Positions 8,980-15,858 of a DNA stretch of 64,000 nt are shown here, piece by piece. The stretch covers positions 62,001-126,000 of the forward strand of contig CAIZNI010000015.1 in assembly GCA_903934295.1 (NCBI GenBank), read 5' to 3'. How positions within the stretch are numbered: position 1 is the stretch's first letter; each line of letters begins with the position of its first letter. Under the pieces are notes generated by a model. It was not told the origin of the DNA. It worked only from the letters and a program-made list of their open reading frames with translations, and made no database searches. The position numbers and the translations under genes are program-made. Source of the DNA: an uncultured beta proteobacterium. Lineage in GTDB: Bacteria; Pseudomonadota; Gammaproteobacteria; Burkholderiales; Burkholderiaceae_E.

Positions 8980-9136
8980 GCAATCACCTTTTCAGCGTTT
9001 CGGGGTGGATTCAGCTTGCCGCGCAGCAGGCGATCGCCGGATAGACAGGGAGGTCTGTCATGGGATTCGTCAGAGCCAAAGCAATGGCGACAGCTTGTCG
9101 ATATCCTTTCGAACCCGCTTTCAAGAATCGCCTGTC

Positions 9137-9895
9137 ATGCCGCGAATCTGCATTGCGCCTGCGCGCGCCATGTACATAGGGCCCGGGTTGGGTCTGGCGC
9201 CACACCTGAATGCGGTGGCGACCATTGCCATCGCGCTTGATGCGCCATTCGAGCTTCGGATTTGCACGAAGTCGTCAGGTTGGTCCGAGTGGCGTTCAAC
9301 CTTGTCGTTTCTGATCCCGTCGCAGACGCTGCACCATTTGAAGAGCCATGGGCCCATGGTGTTTCTCTACCTGGATCCCTTGACGGATCGACACCTTCCG
9401 CTGAGTCAGGCGGAACTCGACGTTGGTCGAGAGCGTCTGATCGACGCGGGCCCGGAAATCGGCATCGGCGAGGCGTTCGCCGCGTTCGGCCTTCGGACCA
9501 GGTTCCCGACGGATGAGCGGATCGCCAAGGTTGTGCGGGAGATCGAGAAGCGCCCCGACCTGTTCGGGCGACAGCAGGAGGCTGCGGCACTGGCCTGCCT
9601 GTCGCCCTCACGGTTCCGGGCGCGTTTCGATGCCGAGGTCGGCCTCCCCTTCCGACGGTACCGACTGTGGAGACGAATGGCGCTCGTGATGCGCACGATC
9701 GCCGCGGGCGGCAGCCTGACGCAGGCCGCAATGGCAGCAGGGTTCTCCAGCTCAGCCCACTTGAGCCTTTCCTTCAAGCGCATGTTTGGTTTGTCCGCCA
9801 GCGAGATCATTGGTCTGGGTGTGGCGATTGACGTCTCCGAGGATCAGATGGTGCCGACACCGCAAAGGTGTTCCGGCGCGCGCCCGCGGCGGTGA
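9137..9895 (+). CDS. AraC family transcriptional regulator
   Basis: This 252-residue regulator has a short N-terminal region of about 130 residues and a C-terminal AraC/XylS DNA-binding domain with two helix-turn-helix motifs. The first is ALACLSPSRFRARFDAEVG near residue 153. The second is SLTQAAMAAGFSSSAHLSLS (about residues 194-213), followed by FKRMFGLSASEI, the family hallmark. The ATG at 9137 is chosen because the reading frame further upstream overlaps the opposite-strand membrane gene and shows no domain. The effector is unknown. Divergent placement suggests the membrane-protein gene at 8596-8979 as a target. Confidence 0.83.
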   Translation: MPRICIAPARAMYIGPGLGLAPHLNAVATIAIALDAPFELRICTKSSGWSEWRSTLSFLIPSQTLHHLKSHGPMVFLYLDPLTDRHLPLSQAELDVGRERLIDAGPEIGIGEAFAAFGLRTRFPTDERIAKVVREIEKRPDLFGRQQEAAALACLSPSRFRARFDAEVGLPFRRYRLWRRMALVMRTIAAGGSLTQAAMAAGFSSSAHLSLSFKRMFGLSASEIIGLGVAIDVSEDQMVPTPQRCSGARPRR

Positions 9896-9933
9896 GCGGT
9901 GCTCGCCGCAACCCCGCGCTCGCCCCGCGCCCC

Positions 9934-9962
9934 GCGGGTTCGATTCCCGCGCTTGCGTCCGC
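9934..9962 (+). other. tRNA-like T-arm fragment ending in GCCA
   Basis: A perfect 5-bp stem with the loop TTCGATT (GCGGG...CCCGC, 9934-9950) is followed by GCTTGCGTCC and GCCA. It resembles the 3' end of a tRNA or tmRNA, but the distance from the T-stem to CCA is about three bases too long and no 5' half is present. The 17-base T-arm is identical to that of the ssrA gene in this window, on the opposite strand. It sits exactly where intact chromosome gives way to truncated accessory genes. I read it as a possible remnant or attachment-site scar, not a working tRNA. Confidence 0.35.
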
Positions 9963-10017
9963 CATCTGAACAGAAGTCGGTCCTCGAGTCTGCAGTCCCG
10001 GATTTGGATTTTTTGGC

Positions 10018-10134
10018 CTGGACGCCGACAAGTTCAAGCAGTTCACCGCGATGCTCGACGCACCTCCCGGCCCCAACCCCGGGCTTGAACGTCTCATGGC
10101 CGTCAAGGCACCCTGGAGCACCGGCGCGGCATGA
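10018..10134 (+). pseudogene. C-terminal remnant of a DUF1778 (TacA-like) antitoxin
   Basis: In the frame ending TGA at 10132-10134 the last 38 residues read LDADKFKQFTAMLDAP followed by PGPNPGLERLMAVKAPW. This is the toxin-neutralising tail typical of DUF1778 ribbon-helix-helix antitoxins. The in-frame sequence upstream reaches a stop at 9967 without ATG or GTG, and the RHH DNA-binding half is missing. The remnant overlaps the GNAT toxin start by the usual ATGA arrangement, so a normal antitoxin-toxin operon has lost its 5' part. Confidence 0.7.
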
Positions 10135-10625
10135 GCTTGCAACTGAGCGCACCGATTCCGCTCGCAGCCATCCACATCCTGGACGATTTCGCTTGCGGTG
10201 AAGCCAGTCTCGATGAATGGCTAAAGCGCCGGGCACTGACCAGCCAATTGAGCGGTGCCAGCCGCACCTTCATCGTCACGGATCAGGAAGGGCGCGTCTA
10301 CGGCTATTACGCGATGGCCGCAGGTGCGGTTTTACATCAGGCGGCAACCAGCCGCGTGCGACGCAACAGGCCCGATCCGGTGCCCGTGATGGTTCTGGCC
10401 CGGCTGGCCGTTGACCATCGTGCGCAAGGCATCAAACTTGGCGCATCCCTGCTGCAGGACGCGGTCGGTCGAGCGGTGAGCGTTTCGCGGAACGCCGGTG
10501 TCCGGGCGCTGCTCGTCCACGCCCTCCACGACCGCGCCAAGCGGTTCTACGAACGCTACGGTTTCCAGGAGTCACCGCAGCATCCAATGACGCTGACGCT
10601 GCGCTTGAACACCGTCAAGGCTTGA
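10131..10625 (+). CDS. GNAT acetyltransferase toxin (TacT-like)
   Basis: This 164-residue protein matches toxins that acetylate the amino group of charged tRNAs and block translation. It has the usual length, an early CGEASLDEWLKRRA segment, the acetyl-CoA-binding VDHRAQGIKLGASLL (about residues 99-113), and the C-terminal FYERYGFQESP whose Tyr is catalytic in TacT. Start ATG at 10131 overlaps the stop of the decapitated antitoxin. With the antitoxin DNA-binding part gone, the toxin may be unexpressed, tolerated through a cognate antitoxin elsewhere, or neutralised by the surviving tail if that is translated. The toxin frame itself shows no lesion. Confidence 0.85.
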   Translation: MSLQLSAPIPLAAIHILDDFACGEASLDEWLKRRALTSQLSGASRTFIVTDQEGRVYGYYAMAAGAVLHQAATSRVRRNRPDPVPVMVLARLAVDHRAQGIKLGASLLQDAVGRAVSVSRNAGVRALLVHALHDRAKRFYERYGFQESPQHPMTLTLRLNTVKA

Positions 10626-10630
10626 GAGCG

Positions 10631-10828
10631 ATGATCATCCACAGAATTCGCACGCAGGCAGAGTACCGCGCCACTCTCAAGGAAATCTCGGCGCTGGTGG
10701 GTGCTGATCCTGATCTGGGCACGCTTGCAGGGGATCGACTCAACGCACTGATATCGCAGGCACACAGGCCTACGAACCACATTGCGTGCCAATCGATGCG
10801 GGACTTGAAAAAAATCCCAACCGGATGA
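10631..10828 (+). pseudogene. truncated HigA-like (COG5499) antitoxin
   Basis: The first 38 residues (MIIHRIRTQAEYRATLKE through the TLAGDRLNALISQ segment) match the start of COG5499-type HigA antitoxins, which normally run to about 120 residues with a helix-turn-helix. After that point the frame enters unrelated sequence and stops. The start lies six bases after the GNAT toxin stop. No HigB toxin is next to it. It is therefore a 5' fragment, not a working antitoxin. Confidence 0.6.
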
Positions 10829-10923
10829 GGGTCGGAATTTCACATGATGGTGGCGGACGGTTGACCATGTGCTGACTGGCCTCCCGAAATGATGCGCACT
10901 TCTGCGGGCGCGAGCGGGTGCAA

Positions 10924-11292
10924 TCAGGCTTTTCGTTTCAGCCGCTCCACTTCGGCGTGGAAGGCCGGGGTCAGGTCCGCGATCAGGGATTCGATGTCGC
11001 GCACCTGATGTTGAACCGTCAGCACCGCGATGCCGTGCGGCACGAGGTCGTAGATCACGAAGTGCTGCCGCGCTGGAATCACCAGAAACGGCGCCGAACG
11101 GTACTGCCGCAAGCGGCCCTTCTCCGGGTTGGCGGCAGCAACGCCCATGACCGCGTACAGATCGGCGAGGTACTGGTCGGCAACGTCTTCGCCCCATTCA
11201 CGGCGCGACCGCGTGTGGATGCGGCGCAAATCCAGCGCCGCATTCCGGGTCAGCAGGAACGTGGCGGGGGATGGCACGTCATTTCCAGCCAT
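10924..11292 (-). CDS. parE: ParE/RelE superfamily toxin
   Basis: This 122-residue protein has the ParE-toxin core: FLLTRNAALDLRRIHTRSRREWGEDVADQYLADL near the N-terminus, then RLRQYRSAPFLVIPARQHFVIYDL and a final hydrophobic strand. ParE proteins usually poison DNA gyrase, RelE relatives cleave mRNA; sequence alone favours ParE. Its ATG overlaps the 3' end of the antitoxin gene by 14 bases, so the two are translationally coupled. The longer upstream reading in this frame lies inside the antitoxin gene and is rejected. Confidence 0.83.
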   Translation of the reverse strand: MAGNDVPSPATFLLTRNAALDLRRIHTRSRREWGEDVADQYLADLYAVMGVAAANPEKGRLRQYRSAPFLVIPARQHFVIYDLVPHGIAVLTVQHQVRDIESLIADLTPAFHAEVERLKRKA

Positions 11293-11548
11293 CGGCTTCC
11301 TTGCGGTCGAGCACCGCCATGTCGGCCTTGAAGTCGCCGCTGGACGCAAAGACGCGGCCTGCCGCCAAGTCTCGGTACCCGGCAAGGATGGCGTCCTGCA
11401 CAAACTGGCCGTCACGCCGTTCCATGTCGCGGCGGATCAGGTCGCGCACGTATTCGCTGGGCGTTTCGTAAAGACCCGCCTCGCCGACCATTCGATCCAC
11501 GAATTCAGCCAAGGGTTGCGACAGACGAGCGTTGATGCGTTCGGACAT
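11279..11548 (-). CDS. parD: ParD/CopG-type ribbon-helix-helix antitoxin
   Basis: This 89-residue protein has an N-terminal ribbon-helix-helix (SERINARLSQPLAEFVDRMV, then YETPSEYVRDLIRRDMERR) and a C-terminal toxin-binding tail. It neutralises the ParE-like toxin encoded immediately downstream and, as in the family, should repress its own operon. The start at 11548 is chosen because it begins the RHH strand; AGGCTCCC-like sequence lies upstream but no strong Shine-Dalgarno is seen. A multi-site palindrome of TGTCGCA half-sites lies about 50 bases upstream and is the likely operator. This is the only intact toxin-antitoxin pair in the patch. Confidence 0.83.
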   Translation of the reverse strand: MSERINARLSQPLAEFVDRMVGEAGLYETPSEYVRDLIRRDMERRDGQFVQDAILAGYRDLAAGRVFASSGDFKADMAVLDRKEADGWK

Positions 11549-11577
11549 GGGAGCCTCCCGGAGCGAAAGAATAAGTG

Positions 11578-11636
11578 AATTGTCGCACATATGGCTGTAT
11601 TTGTCGCAACTATTGCGACAAAGAAGAAAAGCGACA
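11578..11636 (-). promoter_or_regulatory. probable ParD operator with TGTCGCA half-sites
   Basis: A perfect 10-bp inverted repeat (TTTGTCGCAA, spacer CTA, TTGCGACAAA) spans 11600-11622. Additional half-sites lie at 11578-11586 (ATTGTCGCA) and 11631-11636 (GCGACA). Ribbon-helix-helix antitoxins typically bind arrays of short half-sites over their own promoter, and this array lies just upstream of parD. Binding by ParD is inference from position and symmetry. Confidence 0.6.
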
Positions 11637-11674
11637 GTACTGGCACCTGATTTCGCTCATTTCTCCCCGAGGAT

Positions 11675-12916
11675 TCACGGGCAAGCCGTTGTCACGGAAC
11701 AACTTTCGCTGATTTCGCCAACTTCGCGCGGCGCCTCGACGCGATACCCCATCGCCCGGTAGCCACGCTGGCGCTTGTCCCACATCCGCAGCAGCGCCGG
11801 GTGACCGGTGTCGACGAAGTCGATGATCCGCACGTCGGTCTTGCTGGCGTGTTCGCGGTGCAGGCGCCCGGCGTAATGCTGTAACGTGCCCCTCCAGGAC
11901 ACCGGCGTCTTGATGGCATCGAACTGTTCTGTGCGTTCTGTCAGGACCAGCACCTTGCGTCCTTGCGCGACGGCATCGCGCACCTCGGCGGCGATGGCTG
12001 CTGTTCGGGCCGGATCGTTGGCAATGTGCCGGAAGACGTCCTGAATGCCAGCCTCGGTCGGCAGATCGATCCGTGCGTGCCGGGAGTGCGGTATGACTGC
12101 CAGATCGTGCGGTGCCCCGGTCGGCGTGGCCGCCGTGTGGCGGATCAGCCCGCACTGCATAAAGATGATCGGCTGCTGCCCGTCGCTGCGGACCGGTGTC
12201 GCCGTCAGGCCCAGCACGTACTTCGCCTTGGTCCGCTTGAGAATCGCGTCGAAAGAGACCGCGCCGACGTGGTGGCACTCGTCGACGATCACCTGGCCGT
12301 AGTTTTCTACCAACGGGTTGACCTCGCCCCGCCGGGCGATCATCGCGGCGGCGGTGACCGTCTTGCCGAAGGCAGTTGGCGCGCACAGCACGCCAGCATC
12401 GTGGGTGAGCAGTCCTGCAACAGCAGCTTCCTGATCGAGGCGCAGACTGCCGACAAAAGACACGTCCAGCGGCTGGCCGCCGAAGCGTTCGTCTCGCAGG
12501 TCACAGGCAATACCGTTATCTCGCAGCAAGGACAGCGCGGCATCCAGACAACCGCGCGGCAGGGCGATGTGCTGGGGATAGCTCTCGGCACAACCGATGA
12601 CGCGTGGTTTGTCCCACACCGACATCCGCATCGCCTGGGCCTTGTAGAACTCAGGGTTCTGGAAAGCCGCCAGCCGGATCAGCCGGTTGGCCAGAGCCTG
12701 CGGCAACTCGGCCTTCTCGAAATAGATCAGATTGGCCAGCGTGACGGTCAGTGACTTCGGCATCGGACCGGCCAGCTTCTCGGCCGATGGGTTCTCGCGC
12801 TTCCAGGGCGTGGCCAGGTCCTCATCATCGATGAAGGTGACGTCCAGCGGATGGACGCCATGAACCGGTTCAGGCGGGTTTTCCAGTGAAGGTGATCGAA
12901 GGCAATCGCCACACAC
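11675..12916 (-). pseudogene. internally deleted DEAD/DEAH helicase of TOTE conflict-system type
   Basis: The 413-residue frame aligns by eye with the helicase half of TOTE conflict-system proteins. Features are LTVTLANLIYFEKAELP near residue 57, AAFQNPEFYKAQAMR, HIALPRGCLDAAL, Walker A TAFGKT at 181-186, DECHH at 212-216, the TAT motif at 238-240, and HYAGRLHREH near 348. Two segments are missing without breaking the frame. Only 26 residues separate Walker A from DECHH, where relatives have around 80. TERTEQFDA runs straight into TPVSWRGT, skipping helicase motifs IV and V. The N-terminal archaeo-eukaryotic primase domain is also absent. It cannot be a working helicase. The family comparison is from memory, not an alignment. 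Confidence 0.7.
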
Positions 12917-13340
12917 CGGAAAAGGACTGCCATCCCTTCTTCAAGGGATGCGCTGACGGGTGGGCTCCAGAATATTACCGCTACGCAGCTGATGCTGATT
13001 CCGGAGGCGCATCGATGAGAGCCACAAGACTGCTGCTCGCGGCAACGCGGACTATTTTCATTTCTGGTCTGGCTGCTCCTGCCGACGCATCTTCCTGGTT
13101 GCTAAGTGGCCTGAGTTCAAGGCGGGTGAACGTGCCTGCAGCCGGGCGGGGGGGTGTCGGATTCAATGGCATGGGCGGCAGCTTGGGCTCCGTCGCTGCA
13201 CGGGAAACCAAGAGCACCCGGGGCCGCGTGACACTTCCAGGTGTTGCGCTGGATTGGGGTGACGAAATGCCGTGCGTTACCGGATATTCCACCAGGCTGA
13301 AGGGATCGGCGTTCGGTGCAGGGGAGTGGGAGCGTTGCAA
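12917..13340. other. 424-base stretch between helicase remnant and secreted protein
   Basis: No solid gene. A plus-strand frame from ATG 13015 to 13344 begins with a signal-peptide-like segment (MRATRLLLAATRTIFISGLA, then APADA) and would encode 109 residues. The rest is unremarkable and its end overlaps the next coding sequence, so I treat it as doubtful. The left part probably contains further eroded sequence from the missing N-terminal half of the helicase gene. Confidence 0.35.
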
Positions 13341-14915
13341 GTGAGCGGCTGGTGCTGCTGTCTTGGGTGCGGGGTCGGGTGGGTTGCAACTGGTTTGCTT
13401 GTGTCAATGCCACTGGCTGCTCAGACCATTGTGGCTGCGCGGACGCCCACGCCCTTCGCCGCCCCTGGCCAGGAGGTTGTGTTCGAGATCGACCTGCAGC
13501 GCGAGGCCGGCTCGCTCTGGTGCGGGCTGCGGGTGGACTTTGGAAATGGCATTTCGCGCGATTTCCGAATCGGCGACAACGGGACGGCCGACCTTGCGCT
13601 GAGATTCGCTCATCGCTTCCCCTCACCAGGGGTCTACTCGGTCCGGGTGACGGGCAAGACTGTCATCAGAGGGCTGCGGAGTGCAACCGCTTGCGAGGGT
13701 GGAGAAAAGGTCCTGCGGGTCCAGGTGGAGGGCTCACAACCGTTACCCTCGGTCATGGCGGCGGCGTTGGCCTCATCGGGCGCTGCCCCAAGGCGCTCTG
13801 AAGACGCGACTGCACCCTCAACACCGGGAACCGCTACCGAGATCGAGCAGCTTCGTGCTGATTTGACCCGACTTCAGGAGGAATTGAAGCAGCAGCGGAA
13901 CCAGGTGTCGGGTTCGTCATTCCCGGCCCACGGCCCAGGCGGTCCATGGGGCAACGGGTCCGCGTCGTCGGGGTCAGGCGGATATGGCGATGTTCAAGGC
14001 CCGCCTTCGCGGCCAGGTCCTGATGCCAACTGCGGGCCCAATCCCAGCACCGAGTGCGCTGGCCGGGCGCTGGTGGACAGCCTCTTCAAGCTTCGAGAAT
14101 TGGTGCGCAGCCGGCGCGCGAGCGCGGCTGCCGGTGGTACTGCGTCAGGGTCCTCCGCCTATCCGGGCGAAAGCGGCTCGCCTTCGCCCTCGAACCCGGC
14201 CTGGGAGGGCGCTTCCGCGAGCGCCTATCCCGCTTCGTCCGGATCCTATGCGGCAAACCTCGCGGGCCCGCAGGTGGGCAATCCCCCAGGTGGAGCCATC
14301 CCCTTCTCGGCACCAGGAGCGCACACATCCCCGCCCGGTGGGGGTGCCTTCAACCTATCCGAGCCCTCGCAGCCAACAGCCTCGACTGCGCTGAGCTGTG
14401 CTCCCGGTCGTGCGCTGGGACCGCGGGAGTTCGCTCAGCCCGAATACATCGGTAGCCCCCAAGGGCGCACGGCGAGGATGTGTTTCTTCCGAGGCGATTC
14501 AAGATCGCCGTCAGAGTTGCTGAACTTCTACCCGAATGGGACCTTCGTGATGAGCAGCACCAACGCTGCCGGGGGTGTTGGACGGTCAGGCCCTGTCCTG
14601 GGGAATGCGCGCGGCACCTATGCTTTCCAGGCGGGAGGAAGCCAACTCGCGCTTCGAATCGCTTACCCTGGCACGGGGGTCAGCCAAACCATCGAGGGCG
14701 TCGGGCCGTCGCGAAGAGTCGAGAGCAACACTTCGCCAGCACACCCGCCAGGCCGCGATCTGATACTGCCCAACTGCCAGCGAATTCAGATCCAGGAGGT
14801 CACACGACAGACCGACCTCGTCATGGCAAACACCCACCCCCCCTTCATCACGGTGTCCGGTCAGCGCTGGGAGCAACAGCGGATGGACTGCCCGACCTGG
14901 CAAGGCTGGCGTTGA
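13341..14915 (+). CDS. secreted protein with PKD-like domain, hypothetical
   Basis: This protein is about 524 residues from GTG 13341, which has a GGGAGTGGGAG Shine-Dalgarno; an ATG at 13272 is the alternative. The N-terminus is a signal peptide ending near LAAQ. Residues about 35-125 resemble a PKD/Ig-like beta-sandwich (VDFGNGISRDFR, then HRFPSPGVYSVRVTGK). A short coiled coil (EIEQLRADLTRLQEELKQ) comes next. A long Ser/Gly/Pro-rich low-complexity region leads to a Cys-containing C-terminal domain of about 150 residues with a NFYPNGTFVM strand pattern. Family and role are unknown. The low-complexity linker suggests an extracellular or surface protein. The response regulator gene follows after 295 bases on the same strand. 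Confidence 0.65.
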   Translation: MSGWCCCLGCGVGWVATGLLVSMPLAAQTIVAARTPTPFAAPGQEVVFEIDLQREAGSLWCGLRVDFGNGISRDFRIGDNGTADLALRFAHRFPSPGVYSVRVTGKTVIRGLRSATACEGGEKVLRVQVEGSQPLPSVMAAALASSGAAPRRSEDATAPSTPGTATEIEQLRADLTRLQEELKQQRNQVSGSSFPAHGPGGPWGNGSASSGSGGYGDVQGPPSRPGPDANCGPNPSTECAGRALVDSLFKLRELVRSRRASAAAGGTASGSSAYPGESGSPSPSNPAWEGASASAYPASSGSYAANLAGPQVGNPPGGAIPFSAPGAHTSPPGGGAFNLSEPSQPTASTALSCAPGRALGPREFAQPEYIGSPQGRTARMCFFRGDSRSPSELLNFYPNGTFVMSSTNAAGGVGRSGPVLGNARGTYAFQAGGSQLALRIAYPGTGVSQTIEGVGPSRRVESNTSPAHPPGRDLILPNCQRIQIQEVTRQTDLVMANTHPPFITVSGQRWEQQRMDCPTWQGWR

Positions 14916-15210
14916 CCTCGGCAGCCTCGCGAGCGCTCGCGCAACCAGGCGAACTGATCTTCCGACGAAGCCCCTGGAAGACCCGTGAGGCGGTTTAACT
15001 GGCGACCATGACCCGGTCTCCTGGTTCAACCATCAAGGGCGCATGGAACCGACCGGGTACATCACGCCGGCCGAACCTGAGGCAAACTACTTCCGTCCAT
15101 CCACCGTGCAGGCCTGATCCACATAACCCAGCCGCCATGAGACCCGGAGCGGTTCAGACAGCGATGACCCTTTGCCCACCGTTGCCAACGGTCGTACCGG
15201 GGCCAGCGTC

Positions 15211-15858
15211 ATGAAAGTCTTGTTGATCGTAGAGGACGACCGACTGCTGCGGGAGTCTCTCGTGCAGGCGACCCAAGCCTCTTCTCCAGGGTGGCAGGTG
15301 CTGTCGGCCGACAGTCTGGGAGCAGCTCGCGCCGCTGCGGCCAAGTTCCGCCTCGACGCGGTCTTCTTGGACCTCGGACTACCAGATGGCGATGGGCTCC
15401 AATTGATCAGCGAGCTGAAAGCAAGCAATTCGGCTTGCGACGTCCTGGTCATCACAGTCTTCGCCGACGAACAGCGCGTATTGAGCAGTCTGGAAGCTGG
15501 CGCCTCGGGATACATCCTGAAAGGTGATCTGCCCGACCATGTGGAAAGGCTCATCAGCACCTTGGAGGCGGGGGGATCACCGGTGAGTCCTGCCATCGCG
15601 AGACGATTGATACAGAGGCTGCAACCGAGCCCAGGGCGCGGGCCCATGCCGGACAGCATCGATCGGCTATCCCAGCGGGAAGCCGAGATCCTGCTGCTGT
15701 GCTCGAAAGGCTTGCGATACGCTGAGATTGCGTCCGTACTCAGCCTGTCGATTCATACCGTCAATACGCACCTGAAGAATGTCTATCGGAAGCTGATGGT
15801 CAACTCGCGCGCTGAGGCGGTATACGAGGCCCGCAGGAGCGGCATTCTCGATGAATAA
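15211..15858 (+). CDS. NarL/FixJ-type response regulator
   Basis: This 215-residue two-component response regulator has a receiver domain (VEDDRLL at residues 7-13, phospho-acceptor Asp54 in VFLDLGLPDGDG, ITVFAD and a conserved Lys in YILKGDL). A LuxR-type helix-turn-helix follows (LSQREAEILLLCSKGLRYAE, then IASVLSLSIHTVNTHLKNVYRKL). Start 15211 begins the receiver strand; an upstream in-frame ATG at 15172 adds residues with no function. The last eight bases overlap the start of the sensor kinase gene, so the pair is translationally coupled and almost certainly cognate. Target genes are unknown; the secreted protein upstream and the lectin downstream are the nearest candidates. Confidence 0.9.
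   Translation: MKVLLIVEDDRLLRESLVQATQASSPGWQVLSADSLGAARAAAAKFRLDAVFLDLGLPDGDGLQLISELKASNSACDVLVITVFADEQRVLSSLEAGASGYILKGDLPDHVERLISTLEAGGSPVSPAIARRLIQRLQPSPGRGPMPDSIDRLSQREAEILLLCSKGLRYAEIASVLSLSIHTVNTHLKNVYRKLMVNSRAEAVYEARRSGILDE

Noticed and set aside
9934-9962. Functional tRNA gene
   Set aside because: No anticodon or D arm, and T-stem to CCA spacing is wrong.
12886-13344. 152-residue plus-strand gene
   Set aside because: The first part runs antisense through the helicase remnant and its end overlaps the secreted-protein start; only a weak signal-like segment supports it.
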